Below, one piece after another: positions 25,991 to 34,714 of a DNA stretch of 64,000 nt. A program made the position numbers and the translations under genes. The stretch's first letter is position 1. Each line of letters opens with the position of its first letter. The notes under the pieces are model-generated. The model saw only the letters and a program-made list of their open reading frames with translations, had not been told where the DNA came from and made no database searches. Source of the DNA: Halopiger goleimassiliensis (lineage in GTDB: Archaea; Halobacteriota; Halobacteria; Halobacteriales; Natrialbaceae); assembly GCF_000455345.1 (NCBI RefSeq), contig NZ_HG315691.1, positions 811,839 to 875,838 of the forward strand, read 5' to 3'.

Positions 25991-26010
25991 ATATTATAAA
26001 ACTTATTTAG
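25991..26010 (+). promoter_or_regulatory. Promoter of phnDCE
   Basis: The sequence ATATTATAAAACTTATTTAG ends 24 bases before the phnD ATG. A TATA box centred at about 26005 would give a start site at or just before the ATG, so the mRNA would be leaderless or nearly so. Confidence 0.55.
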
Positions 26011-26034
26011 GAGTAGTTTCAGAGAATAGCTCGA

Positions 26035-27225
26035 ATGGTGGACGATAATTCCGCGATCCGGAACACTCGACGAACGTTTTTGGCAAGCGCTGGGGCTGCT
26101 GGTGCGTTCACGTTGGCTGGATGCCTCGGTGGCGATGGCAACGGTGACGGAAACGGTAACGGGAACGGAAACGGCAACGGGAACGGAAACGGCGGCAGCG
26201 GTGGCGGCGACACCATCACCTGGGTGATGAACCCGGCCGAGGACACGATCGACATCCAGGTCCAGTACCAGCCGCTGTTCGATCGGATCGAGGAGGAGTT
26301 CGACGTCCAGATCGACGGGATGCCGACACAGAGCTACTCCCACACGCTGGACGCCCTCGACCGTGCAGACGAGAACGAGATGATGTTCGCCGACACGTCG
26401 CCGGTCGCCGTCCCGGCGCTCGGACCCGACGCGATCGACGTCGTCGGGATGCGAGAGGCCTACGGCGCAGCACAGTACTTCGGCACGCTCGTGACGACGG
26501 CCGACAGCGGGATCACCGACGTATCCGAGCTGGAAGGCGAATCGGTTGCGATGGCCGACACCGGCTCGGTTTCGGGCGGCATCGCCCCGCTGTGGATGCT
26601 CCAGGACAACGGTCTCGACATCGGTAACGCCGCCCAGGGCGGGAGCGCCGAGGACTTCGTCCGTCGTGGCGGCGTCGCACACGACCTCGCGGTCGAGGAA
26701 CTGATTCAGGACGATACCGTCGCGGCCGCAGGGGCAGGCGGATTCGCCTCGCTTCCGCACGTCCCCGCCGAACAGATCGAGGAGAACTTCCCGCAGGTGG
26801 CCGAAATCTCCGCCGAGATGAGCAATGCCGGCTCGCGCGAGCCGGAACTCCGCCTGCTGGACGCGTCGCCGCCGATCCCGCGCGCACCGATCGTCGTCAA
26901 CGCCGACTGGGACGACGATCTCCGACACAGCATCGGCGAGTTCATGCGCGGTCTCTCCACCGACGAACTCGATCACGACGCCTTCGATCTGGCCGACGAA
27001 CTCAACCTCGACCTGCCCGACGGCCTCCTCGAGGATTACAACGATCCGGACGCCAGCGCCGATCCGGACGAGTACGACCTGAGCGACGACCAGCTCGAGG
27101 ATTGGCAGGAGTTCGACGACCACACGCTCTGGTTCACGGACATCGTCGAAGCCGACCACAACGACTACGAACCGATCCACGACTTCGCCGAAGACCTCGA
27201 TCTCCCGCTCGAGCAGCTAGGGTAA
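26035..27225 (+). CDS. phnD: Phosphonate/phosphate ABC transporter substrate-binding lipoprotein
   Basis: A 396-residue secreted binding protein. The N-terminus has a twin-arginine signal (RRTFLASAGAAGAFTLAGC) with a lipobox Cys at about residue 30, so it should be exported folded and anchored by lipid. A Gly/Asn dipeptide repeat of about 25 residues forms the linker after the Cys, a common haloarchaeal spacer. The mature domain matches the PhnD type (SHTLDALDRADENEMMFADTSP, then SELEGESVAMADTGSVSG). The C-terminal 70 residues are Asp-rich. It is the first gene of phnD-phnC-phnE. Whether it binds phosphonate, phosphite or phosphate cannot be told from sequence. Confidence 0.9.
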   Translation: MVDDNSAIRNTRRTFLASAGAAGAFTLAGCLGGDGNGDGNGNGNGNGNGNGNGGSGGGDTITWVMNPAEDTIDIQVQYQPLFDRIEEEFDVQIDGMPTQSYSHTLDALDRADENEMMFADTSPVAVPALGPDAIDVVGMREAYGAAQYFGTLVTTADSGITDVSELEGESVAMADTGSVSGGIAPLWMLQDNGLDIGNAAQGGSAEDFVRRGGVAHDLAVEELIQDDTVAAAGAGGFASLPHVPAEQIEENFPQVAEISAEMSNAGSREPELRLLDASPPIPRAPIVVNADWDDDLRHSIGEFMRGLSTDELDHDAFDLADELNLDLPDGLLEDYNDPDASADPDEYDLSDDQLEDWQEFDDHTLWFTDIVEADHNDYEPIHDFAEDLDLPLEQLG

Positions 27226-27261
27226 GCCCCAAATAACCCCACTACCAACAACGGCCAACTG

Positions 27262-28065
27262 ATGAGTAAAATAGTCGTCGACAATCTCAGAAAAACGTAC
27301 GGTGACACCGTCGCTCTCGACAATATTTCGTTCGAGGTTCCCTCGGGTGAGTTCGTCATCATCCTCGGCGTCTCCGGGTCGGGGAAATCGACGCTCCTGC
27401 GGTGTATGTCCGCGCTCACCAAACCGACCGCAGGCGAAGTGCTGATCGACGGCGAGCCGATGGCGACGACGCGGCCGGAGGTGGCGATGATCTTCCAGCG
27501 ACACAACATCATCGGCGACATGACGGCCTACTCGAACGCGCTCTCGGGCGGGATCAATCGGAGTGGCTTCATCGAGAGCGTCCTCCAGTTACAGGAGGAC
27601 GACGAGAAACAGCGCGCGCTCGAGGCGCTGGACACGGTCGGCCTGCTCGACGAAGCCGAGAAGAAGGCCCGACGGATGAGCGGCGGTCAGCAACAGCGCG
27701 TCGGCATCGCGCGTGCGCTCACCCAACTTCCCGAGGTGTTGCTGGCCGACGAGCCAGTGGCGAGCCTCGACCCCGGGAGCGCACAGGACGTGATGAAGTA
27801 CCTCCAGCGAGCCTCGAACCAGCGGGACCTGACGACGTTCATCAGTCTCCACCAGGTCAACATCGCCCGCAAGTACGGCCAGCGATTCATCGGGCTTCGG
27901 AACGGCCAGAAGGTGTTCGACGGCTATCGCGACGAGTTGACGATCGACGCGATCGACGAGATCTACGGTGACATCGACACCGAAGGGATGTTCGTGATGG
28001 ACGACGACGAGACGGCGACGGACGAACCGGCAACCGAAAACCGAGGGACGGGGGCCGCACTGTGA
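27262..28065 (+). CDS. phnC: Phosphonate-type ABC transporter ATPase
   Basis: A 267-residue ATP-binding subunit that powers the PhnDCE importer on the inner face of the membrane. Walker A LGVSGSGKSTLLRCM, Q-loop IFQRHNII, signature MSGGQQQRVGIARAL, Walker B VLLADEPVASLDP and switch His in ISLHQVNIAR are all present. The FIESVLQLQEDDEKQRALEAL segment is typical of the PhnC subfamily. It lies 36 bases after phnD and overlaps the GTG start of phnE by four bases (GTGA). It has an acidic C-terminal tail. Confidence 0.94.
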   Translation: MSKIVVDNLRKTYGDTVALDNISFEVPSGEFVIILGVSGSGKSTLLRCMSALTKPTAGEVLIDGEPMATTRPEVAMIFQRHNIIGDMTAYSNALSGGINRSGFIESVLQLQEDDEKQRALEALDTVGLLDEAEKKARRMSGGQQQRVGIARALTQLPEVLLADEPVASLDPGSAQDVMKYLQRASNQRDLTTFISLHQVNIARKYGQRFIGLRNGQKVFDGYRDELTIDAIDEIYGDIDTEGMFVMDDDETATDEPATENRGTGAAL

Positions 28066-29153
28066 CCGATTCGGCCGATCCGGATCGATCGGAGGCGGTC
28101 ACCGACGGCGGCACCGATCGATCGCAACCGCTCGAGTCCGCGAGTGCCGAGGTCAACGAACAGTACGAAAACATCCGACAGACCCGTCGGCGACGTGCGA
28201 TCGGCTGGATCGTCGGCACCCTCGGTCTCCTGTTCATCACGCTGCAGGGCCTCGCAGCGACGGAGTTCTTCGACGACAACACGCGCTTTACCTGGAGCCA
28301 CTTCGTCGAGCGGATGGGCGACTACTTCCCGACGACGGACTACGGCGGCGTTCCGTTCCTCGACGTCGGCACGTACTGGGAGTTCATCCAGGCGAACAAT
28401 CTCATTTACGATCCCGAGGTGGGGGGCCTGCTCTTCCAGTTCCCGCCGGAGCTGTACAATTTCGTCTTCGGGGAGCTGGGCATGTTCACGATCTTCGGGG
28501 AGGCCGGGACGACGCTCGCGATGGGTCTGGTCGGGACGATCCTCGGCTTCCCGCTCGCGCTCGTGTTCAGCGTGTTCGGATCCGAACGCGTGACGCCGTT
28601 CCCGATCAACTTCATCTTCCGCGCGATCATGTCGTTCATCCGGGCGATTCCGGCGATCATCTGGGCGCTCATCTTCGTCGCTCTCGTCGGCCTCGGCGCG
28701 GCAGCAGCCACGCTCGCGATCGCGTTAAACACGATCGGGAACCTCGGTCGCCTGTTCGTCGAGGAACTCGAGGAACTCGAGGAAGGCCCCATCGAGGCGA
28801 TGCGGACGACCGGCGCGAACAAGTCCCAGATCGTCTTCTTCGGGATGTTGAGCCAGGTCCGGACCTCGTTCATCGCCTGGACGCTCTATATCTTCGAAAT
28901 CAACGTTCGCGCGGCCGTGACCGTCGGAGTCATCGGTGCCGGCGGCCTCGGTGCGGTCGTTCGGAATCAGGAGAACTTCCTCGCGTACGGCAACATGATG
29001 GCGACGCTATTCGTCATCTTCGTGCTCATCTTCGTCGTCGAACTGTTCAGCCAGCGCCTGCGTGCACGGCTGCGCTCCGACGAGGAGAAGATGGGCTGGC
29101 GCGAACTGCTCTTCGGCCTGCCGAACCGCTTCGCCCGGTCGCTGACGAAGTAA
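28062..29153 (+). CDS. phnE: Phosphonate-type ABC transporter permease
   Basis: A 363-residue membrane permease with an N-terminal soluble extension of about 45 acidic residues, one anchor helix (about 47-68), an extracellular segment of about 75 residues, then the core of five helices. The ATPase-contact (EAA) loop reads FVEELEELEEGPIEAMRTTGANKSQI. The start is GTG, coupled to phnC. There is a single permease gene, unlike systems with two. The C-terminus extends some 30 residues past the last helix. It completes phnDCE. Confidence 0.92.
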   Translation: MTDSADPDRSEAVTDGGTDRSQPLESASAEVNEQYENIRQTRRRRAIGWIVGTLGLLFITLQGLAATEFFDDNTRFTWSHFVERMGDYFPTTDYGGVPFLDVGTYWEFIQANNLIYDPEVGGLLFQFPPELYNFVFGELGMFTIFGEAGTTLAMGLVGTILGFPLALVFSVFGSERVTPFPINFIFRAIMSFIRAIPAIIWALIFVALVGLGAAAATLAIALNTIGNLGRLFVEELEELEEGPIEAMRTTGANKSQIVFFGMLSQVRTSFIAWTLYIFEINVRAAVTVGVIGAGGLGAVVRNQENFLAYGNMMATLFVIFVLIFVVELFSQRLRARLRSDEEKMGWRELLFGLPNRFARSLTK

Positions 29154-29288
29154 CGCTACCGTCTTCTCTTCTCGGCGTTTCTCCTCTGGCGTCTCGTCCT
29201 CGAGCGATGCCACTCGCCCGTCGGCACTCCGCGATCGGCCGCGTCGAAATCCGGTCGGATTTTGTACCAGTACGCACGATGGGTCTGC

Positions 29289-29804
29289 GTGGCCCGTCCA
29301 ACGTTGATCGTCTACTGTGGATTGCCGGGGGTCGGCAAGTCGGTGGCCTCGGCCTACACGGCGTCGAACTTGCCGGCCGAACGGTACCGCAGCGACGAAG
29401 TCCGCAAACAGCTGTTTCCCGACCCCGAGTACACGTCCGCGGAGACCCAGGCGACCTACGACGAACTCTTAGAGCGCGCCCGGGCCGACCTCGAGGCCGG
29501 CTCGAACGTCGTGCTCGACGCGACCTTCCGGACGACACGGCTCCGCGAGCGGGCGGCGACGCTCGCGGACGACGCCGGTGCCGACGTCGTGTTCACCCGC
29601 GTCACCTGCGACGCCGACGTCGTCGAGACGCGGCTCGAGGAGCGGACGAACTCCGTCAGCGACGCCGACCTCCGGGTGTACAATCTCGTCAAAGAGTCGT
29701 TCGAACCCCTCGAGCGCGACCACGTCGTGATCGACAACTCCGGCTCCCTCGAGGAGACCTACCGCCAGATCGATCGCTCGCTGTTGCCTCTGCAGCGCCA
29801 GTGA
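29289..29804 (+). CDS. P-loop kinase (AAA_33/zeta-like)
   Basis: A 171-residue small-molecule kinase or nucleic-acid kinase-like protein. Walker A GLPGVGKS is at about residues 12-19, followed by ERYRSDEVRKQLFPD (the DxxR-type substrate loop), NVVLDATFRTTRLRERA (Walker B and helix) and an Arg-rich lid (ETRLEERTNSVSDADLR). Such proteins resemble gluconate kinase, polynucleotide kinase or zeta toxins; the substrate is not evident. I chose the GTG at 29289, directly before ARPTLIVYCGLPG, because the longer frame has only a TTG start. It lies 135 bases after phnE and is probably an independent unit. No antitoxin partner is visible. Confidence 0.85.
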   Translation: MARPTLIVYCGLPGVGKSVASAYTASNLPAERYRSDEVRKQLFPDPEYTSAETQATYDELLERARADLEAGSNVVLDATFRTTRLRERAATLADDAGADVVFTRVTCDADVVETRLEERTNSVSDADLRVYNLVKESFEPLERDHVVIDNSGSLEETYRQIDRSLLPLQRQ

Positions 29805-29933
29805 GCGACGACGGCGACCGTGGCGGGGTCCGCTAGCGTCGCGTCCCCTGCACCTCTTGTCCTCGGCGAGCCAGCCACGGGACCAGATCAGGGCGGCTAA
29901 GGGCCTCCCCGCACGAGACTCTGTATCTCCGGT

Positions 29934-31109
29934 ATGACGACGATCAAGGACAGCGTTCACGACTACATCGAACTCGATCCGACCGCCGAGGCGCTGCTGG
30001 ATACCGCGCCCATGCAGCGCCTGCGGGAGGTCAGACAGCTGAGTACCGTCCAGTTCGTCTACCCTTCCGCCAACCACACCCGGTTCGAACACAGCCTCGG
30101 CGTCTACCACCTCGCCTCGCGTGCCGTCGATCGCCTGGACCTCGAGCCGGACCTCGCGGATCGGCTCCGGGCCGCCGCGCTCGTCCACGACGTCGGGCAC
30201 GGTCCCTTCGGCCACCAGACGGAGCCGGCGATCGAGCGCCACCTCGGGCGACACCACGACGAGATCGACTGGCTGCTCGAGCGGACGGAACTCGGCGACG
30301 TGCTCGCGGAGCGGGGGCTCGATCCGACGGCCATCGCGGCGACGGTCGACGGTCGCGGCCCGCTGGGCGAACTCGTCTCCGGCGCGCTGGACGTCGACCG
30401 GATGGACTACCTCGTGCGCGACGCCCACCACACGGGCGTCCCCTACGGGACGATCGACCACGCGCGCCTGCTGCACAACCTGCGGATCGTCGACGGCGAA
30501 CTGGCGGTCGAGGAGGACACCGTCGCGACCGCCGAGAGCGCGCTGATCGCCCGCACGCTGATGAACGCGACCGTCTACCGCCACCACGTCTCCCGGATCG
30601 CCGGCGCGATGATCGATCGCGCGAGCGAGCGGTTGCTCGCCGACGGCGTCCTCGAGCCCGCGGAGTTTACTCGACTCACCGACGCCCAGTTGCTCGCGAC
30701 GTTCGAAGAATACGGGCCGACGGCCGACGTATCGCGGCGCTTGCGGGAGCGGGAACTCTACAAGCGAGCGATCTGGGCCCGGCGGGAGACGGTTCCCGAC
30801 CGGTTCGTCGGTCCCGACTACGACCGGACGCGCGCGCTCGAGCGCGACATCGCGGCCGAAGCCGGCGTCGATCCCGACGCCGTGATCCTCGACAGCCCCT
30901 CGGACGGGACCTCGCCCGAGTCCCGGGCCCGGATCGTCGTCGACGGCGACGTGCGCCGCCTCGCGGATCGCTCCTCGCTGGTCGCCGGACTCGATGCCTG
31001 TGCCCGCGAGATGTGGCGACTCGGCGTCTACGCCCCCGCGGACCACCTCGAGGCCGTTCGCGAGGCGGCCGCGTCGGTGCTCGAGATCGAGGCCGAGGTC
31101 GTCCACTGA
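29934..31109 (+). CDS. HD-domain phosphohydrolase (SAMHD1/dNTPase-like)
   Basis: A 391-residue metal-dependent phosphohydrolase of the SAMHD1-like group. The fold start KDSVHDYIELDPTAEALLDT and the metal site residues are clear: H in NHTRFEHSLGVYHLA, HD in AALVHDVGHGPFGHQTE, and the later Asp in ALDVDRMDYLVRDAHHTGV. Related enzymes hydrolyse dNTPs; the physiological substrate here is unknown. Residues past 290 form a less conserved C-terminal domain. It ends 5 bases before the convergent mazG-like gene, so nucleotide-pool cleaning genes sit side by side. Confidence 0.92.
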   Translation: MTTIKDSVHDYIELDPTAEALLDTAPMQRLREVRQLSTVQFVYPSANHTRFEHSLGVYHLASRAVDRLDLEPDLADRLRAAALVHDVGHGPFGHQTEPAIERHLGRHHDEIDWLLERTELGDVLAERGLDPTAIAATVDGRGPLGELVSGALDVDRMDYLVRDAHHTGVPYGTIDHARLLHNLRIVDGELAVEEDTVATAESALIARTLMNATVYRHHVSRIAGAMIDRASERLLADGVLEPAEFTRLTDAQLLATFEEYGPTADVSRRLRERELYKRAIWARRETVPDRFVGPDYDRTRALERDIAAEAGVDPDAVILDSPSDGTSPESRARIVVDGDVRRLADRSSLVAGLDACAREMWRLGVYAPADHLEAVREAAASVLEIEAEVVH

Positions 31110-31114
31110 GCGGG

Positions 31115-31429
31115 TTACTCCGTCGCGTTCGATCCCGGAGTTCCGCCGTTCTCCAGCCGCTGCTCGTACTTCTCGAGGGACTCCTCGAGCGCGTCGGCGG
31201 CGTCGATCTCGAGGGCGTCGGCGAGCGCGAGGACGGCGAACAGGACGTCGCCGATCTCGTCGGCGTTGATGGCGATGTCCTCGGGCGTGGTACCGTAGTC
31301 GGTCGATTCGTTGGCGTCCTTGGCGAGTTCGCCGACCTCGGAGGCCAGATCGAGCACGCGATACGCGGGCGGCGTCTCGAGGTCGTGACGCGCGACGAAG
31401 TCGGCCACTCGCTGTTGGGCGTCGTCCAT
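31115..31429 (-). CDS. MazG-like nucleotide pyrophosphohydrolase
   Basis: A 104-residue all-alpha NTP pyrophosphohydrolase. The Mg-binding pattern ExxE...ExxD is visible: LASEVGELAKDA (about 27-38) and ADEIGDVLFAVLALAD (about 58-73). Such enzymes remove non-canonical or excess NTPs to the monophosphate. I chose the ATG at 31429 (MDDAQQRVADFVARHD); the longer frame upstream is basic and non-conserved. It is convergent with the HD protein and divergent from the inositol-phosphatase-like gene. Confidence 0.9.
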   Translation of the reverse strand: MDDAQQRVADFVARHDLETPPAYRVLDLASEVGELAKDANESTDYGTTPEDIAINADEIGDVLFAVLALADALEIDAADALEESLEKYEQRLENGGTPGSNATE

Positions 31430-31497
31430 GTCCGTCTCGAGGTTCCTGTCGACGGAAAACGCAATCGAAATGAATCGACGGAGCGTGCGGTAGCGGT

Positions 31498-32292
31498 ATG
31501 GACGAACTCGCCCCGCTCGAGGCGACGGCGATCGAGGCCTGTACGGTCGGCGGCCGCTACCTGCGATCGGTCTACCGATCGGGCGAGACGGCGGCCGACC
31601 TGCGCGCACACGACGTGAAATCGAGCGCCGACACCGGGTCGGAGGATCGGATGCTCGAGGTGATCCGCTCGCGGTTTCCCGACCACCGGATCGACGCCGA
31701 GGAGTCTGGCGTCCACGAGGGGGCGGAGTACGAGTGGCTCGTCGACCCCCTCGACGGGACGAACAACTTCGAGTCGGGCCTGCCGTCGTTCGCGACGGCC
31801 GTGACGGTCGTCGATCTCGAGCACTGCGACCCCGTCCTCGGCGTCGTCTCCGTCCCGCTGCTCGACGATCTGTACGTCGGCCGGCGCGGCCGGGGCGTCC
31901 GGTACGACGGTCGCTCGGTCGCAGGTGACGAGGGGCAGACGGCCGACCCCGCGACGGCGACGGTCGTCTCGATCATCGGCCACGACGTGAAACGCGACCC
32001 GGAACACCGCGCGGTCTCGGAGGCGATCAATCGGGGCATCGAGGACCGGTGCAAGCGCCGTCTCGAGAGCTGGAGTCCGACGGTTCACTGGGGACTGCTC
32101 GCACGCGGGCGACTGGATGGGATCGTCTGTTATCGGCCCGATCGCGAGGAGCAACTGCTGGGGGAGCTGTTCGCCCGCGAGAGCGGACTCGAGACGGCCG
32201 CCGGCGAGGAGTGGTTCGTCGCCGCTGGTACCGATCCGGTGTTCGACGCGCTCCGGGCGATAGTCGACGAGCACGTCGATGCCGATCGCTGA
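31498..32292 (+). CDS. Inositol monophosphatase family protein
   Basis: A 264-residue Mg-dependent phosphatase of the IMPase/FBPase superfamily. Visible motifs are the lithium-sensitive metal site DAEESG (about 65-70) and DPLDGTNNFESGLPSF (about 82-97). The third motif, normally WDxAAG near the C-terminus with a metal-ligand Asp, is replaced by REEQLLG in the matching position, so the substrate or activity may differ from a true inositol phosphatase. It could act on inositol-1-phosphate, fructose-1,6-bisphosphate or a nucleotide phosphate. It is monocistronic. Confidence 0.85.
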   Translation: MDELAPLEATAIEACTVGGRYLRSVYRSGETAADLRAHDVKSSADTGSEDRMLEVIRSRFPDHRIDAEESGVHEGAEYEWLVDPLDGTNNFESGLPSFATAVTVVDLEHCDPVLGVVSVPLLDDLYVGRRGRGVRYDGRSVAGDEGQTADPATATVVSIIGHDVKRDPEHRAVSEAINRGIEDRCKRRLESWSPTVHWGLLARGRLDGIVCYRPDREEQLLGELFARESGLETAAGEEWFVAAGTDPVFDALRAIVDEHVDADR

Positions 32293-32487
32293 CTGCGTAC
32301 GTCGACGCCGGCCGCTGACGGGTCCCCGTGGACCGTCCGCCACGCCAGCCGCTCGTGTAGGCGCTTGGCTGGCTCGGCCGCTGAACCGGCTCTCTCGTCG
32401 ACCCCCTCGATGACCGAACGGGACTGCGACGTACGTGACCGCGAGTCGTTCGCCTCTCGACGCGAGTGCTCGAGGCTGGTGTCGCGG

Positions 32488-33948
32488 CTAGCGATACCCG
32501 AGTTCCTCCAGCCGTTCTAGTACTTCACTCTCGTCGTCGTATTCGATCTCCTCGGGTTCGTCGGTGCCGTCCTGCGTCTCCTCGGCGGTTTCGATCAGGT
32601 TGTCCAGGGTCGCTTCCAGGTCCCGGACGACATCGGGGTGATCGTCGGCCACGTTCGTCCGTTCGTCCGGGTCCGACTCCAGGTCGTAGAGTTGAATCGG
32701 CTCGCCGTGAGCGGTCTCGCAGTACCGACACGTCGGATCGTCGACGGCGCGAATGAGCTTCCACTCGTCGACCAACACCGAGCGGAACCGCTGCGTGTTC
32801 GCTTCCTCGAAGAACAGCGTATCGCGGCCGGGCCAGCCGTCGGTTCCCTCGAGAAGCGGGCGTACCGAGGTTCCGTCTGCATCCAGATCGGGGAGGTCCA
32901 GATACTCCGCAATGGTGGGTGCGACGTCGGTGATACTTACGAGTTCCGTCGATCGATCGACTGACTCGAACGGGGGGCGGACGATCAGCGGGATGCGAAC
33001 AGTCGGCTCGTACAGTCCGTGGTGTTCGAAGTAGATCCCGTGTTCACCGAGCGACTCGCCGTGGTCGGCGAGGACGACGACCAGCGTCTCGTCTAACTGA
33101 TTTGAAGCGCTGAGTACCTCGAGAAGCTCGTCGATCGTCCGATCCGCTTCGGTTGCGGCGGCGTCGTACTGGGCCCGCAACAGCGCCGTTCCGATTCCGA
33201 CCTCGTGATCGGCCCACCGCTCGTTATCCTGGTTGCAGACCCCGCCCGGCTGGAGGCTGTTGTGGGTGATCGAGCCGGACGGGAACTCGTCGCGCAACTC
33301 GGACAACGGCTGGTTGTCGTACTCGTACTCCTCGAGATACGCCTCCACGAGTTCCGGATCGACGTCGTAGGGCGTGTGCGTGTCCATCAGATGCACGAGG
33401 GCAAAGAACTCGTCGTTCCCCTCGACGAACGACTCGAACTCGGCGACGATTTCGTCTTCGTCCTCGTTGTCTTTGCCGCCCGTGAGTTTGTTATAGATCG
33501 ACGAGATCGTCTCTCCGATCGCCGGGTGCACGCCGTAGAGTGCGCTACTGATCACGTTTTCAGCGGCTTGACGGTACCAGTGCATGTCGGAGAGTTCCGG
33601 ATACCGGGAGAAGCCCCGCTGGTGCCACCGGCCGAGGGGGCGACCGAACGCTCCCGTCGCGTACCCCTCCCGATCGAGGACCTGGGGGAGCGACTCGACG
33701 GATTCGACCCGTCGTTTCTCTTCGGCCGTAACGTGGGAGCCGTGATTTCTCACACCGTGTGTTTGGGGCAACTGCCCGGTCGTGAGGGACGTGAGCGCGG
33801 GATCCGTCGCGTTGATCGTCGTATACGCGCGCTCGAAGACGGTGCCTTCGGATGCGATCTCCTCGATAGTCGGTGTCACAGGCCGGCCCCCATAACAGGC
33901 TACCCGGTCCGTCCGGAGGGCATCGACGACAATCACGACGACGTTCAT
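32488..33948 (-). CDS. Sulfatase-like hydrolase/transferase (alkaline phosphatase superfamily) with Thr nucleophile
   Basis: A 486-residue enzyme of the sulfatase/phosphoethanolamine-transferase fold. Metal ligands appear in NVVVIVVDALRTDRV (N-terminus) and VVVLADHGESLGEHGIYFEHHG. The active-site loop reads ATDPALTSLTTG: where formylglycine sulfatases have CxPSR, this has Thr-Asp-Pro-Ala-Leu, so the nucleophile is probably Thr and no formylglycine maturation is expected. It has no signal peptide or membrane helix. I start at the ATG 33948, whose product begins directly with the first strand. In haloarchaea such genes often lie near glycan assembly genes, but none is seen here. The C-terminal 40 residues are acidic. 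Confidence 0.85.
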   Translation of the reverse strand: MNVVVIVVDALRTDRVACYGGRPVTPTIEEIASEGTVFERAYTTINATDPALTSLTTGQLPQTHGVRNHGSHVTAEEKRRVESVESLPQVLDREGYATGAFGRPLGRWHQRGFSRYPELSDMHWYRQAAENVISSALYGVHPAIGETISSIYNKLTGGKDNEDEDEIVAEFESFVEGNDEFFALVHLMDTHTPYDVDPELVEAYLEEYEYDNQPLSELRDEFPSGSITHNSLQPGGVCNQDNERWADHEVGIGTALLRAQYDAAATEADRTIDELLEVLSASNQLDETLVVVLADHGESLGEHGIYFEHHGLYEPTVRIPLIVRPPFESVDRSTELVSITDVAPTIAEYLDLPDLDADGTSVRPLLEGTDGWPGRDTLFFEEANTQRFRSVLVDEWKLIRAVDDPTCRYCETAHGEPIQLYDLESDPDERTNVADDHPDVVRDLEATLDNLIETAEETQDGTDEPEEIEYDDESEVLERLEELGYR

Positions 33949-34131
33949 CCTAGTAGTGGCTTCCGCCCCCACCCAACGTAATTCTTTTCAGAGGCTACCA
34001 GAACCTGTTCGCTTCAGTGGATATGCTCGCTGGCTCGAGCCGCTCCGACAGCGGTGGTCCTCGCGGCGGTCGCTTTCGGTACGAATCCCTATCTTTTTCG
34101 TCGGTCGGTTGAGAACTGACAGTTCGAATCA

Positions 34132-34407
34132 ATGGAGAAGGCGTTGTGGTACCTCATCGCCGGCACCCGCGGCGGTGAGAACAGGGCGCGAATCATCCGT
34201 GCGCTCGAGGAGCGTCCCCGCAACGCCAACCAGCTGGCCGAGGAACTGGACGTCGGCTACAACACGGTTCGACACCACCTCGAGATGCTCGAGGACCACG
34301 ACGTCGTCGAACGCGGCGGCCGGACCTACGGCGAACTGTACTTCCTCACCGACCGCTTCGAACGCCACTGGGAGGAGTTCGAATCGATCACGGAGCAACT
34401 GGAGTGA
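34132..34407 (+). CDS. Winged-helix transcriptional regulator (ArsR-like)
   Basis: A 91-residue DNA-binding protein. It consists of essentially one winged helix: LIAGTRGGENRARIIRALEE, the recognition helix NANQLAEELDVGYNTVRHHL and the wing HDVVERGGRTYGELYFLTD. No sensor domain is present. Its stop overlaps an in-frame GTG of the next gene (GTGA), which encodes a four-helix membrane protein, so the two should be made together. The same regulator plus small membrane protein order occurs at 63424-62745. Confidence 0.88.
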   Translation: MEKALWYLIAGTRGGENRARIIRALEERPRNANQLAEELDVGYNTVRHHLEMLEDHDVVERGGRTYGELYFLTDRFERHWEEFESITEQLE

Positions 34408-34412
34408 TACCG

Positions 34413-34709
34413 ATGGCAATGTCAACGGAACTTACGGCGGCAGCGATCCTCTCGGCGGGGAACCTCGTACTGCTCGCGGTGCTCACCTACGTCTGGGTGC
34501 AGAACTACCGGCGGTTCAGAACGCCGCTGGTCGCCGGCTTGCTCGCCTTTAGCCTCGTGCTCGCGCTCGAGAACGCCGTGGCCATCTACTTCTTCTTCAG
34601 TTCGGGCATGTTCTACGCCTCGGATCCGACGGTCCAGTGGGTCGTCGCCCTGCTCCGCGGCCTGCAGTTCGTCGCGCTGGCGTTCCTGTCGTACGTCTCC
34701 CTGAAGTGA
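34413..34709 (+). CDS. Small four-helix membrane protein (partner of the winged-helix regulator)
   Basis: A 98-residue protein with about four membrane helices and the ending GLQFVALAFLSYVSLK. A GTG at 34404 overlaps the preceding stop, and ATGs at 34413 and 34419 are also possible; I give the first ATG. It is a paralogue of the protein at 35026-35325, which shares an LRGLQFVAL-FL ending and the basic YRRFR/FRTFR turn after helix 1. I recall such proteins annotated as DUF7521 (unverified). It could be the membrane sensor for the regulator encoded with it; this is inference from gene pairing. Confidence 0.8.
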   Translation: MAMSTELTAAAILSAGNLVLLAVLTYVWVQNYRRFRTPLVAGLLAFSLVLALENAVAIYFFFSSGMFYASDPTVQWVVALLRGLQFVALAFLSYVSLK

Positions 34710-34714
34710 GACCG

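Larger units (their letters stand above)
25718..26034. other. Intergenic region upstream of phnD
   Basis: No gene is supported in these 317 bases. The last 120 bases are strongly AT-rich (gaacatatatctatatatctcc near 25931-25952) and contain the palindrome and promoter listed separately. Nothing else is recognisable. Confidence 0.5.

Noticed and set aside
26130..26205. Gly-Asn coding repeat in phnD as a separate repeat element
   Set aside because: It is the usual low-complexity linker behind the lipobox of haloarchaeal binding proteins and needs no special explanation.
32488..33948. Formylglycine-dependent sulfatase
   Set aside because: The CxPxR motif is missing; Thr-Asp-Pro-Ala-Leu is in its place.
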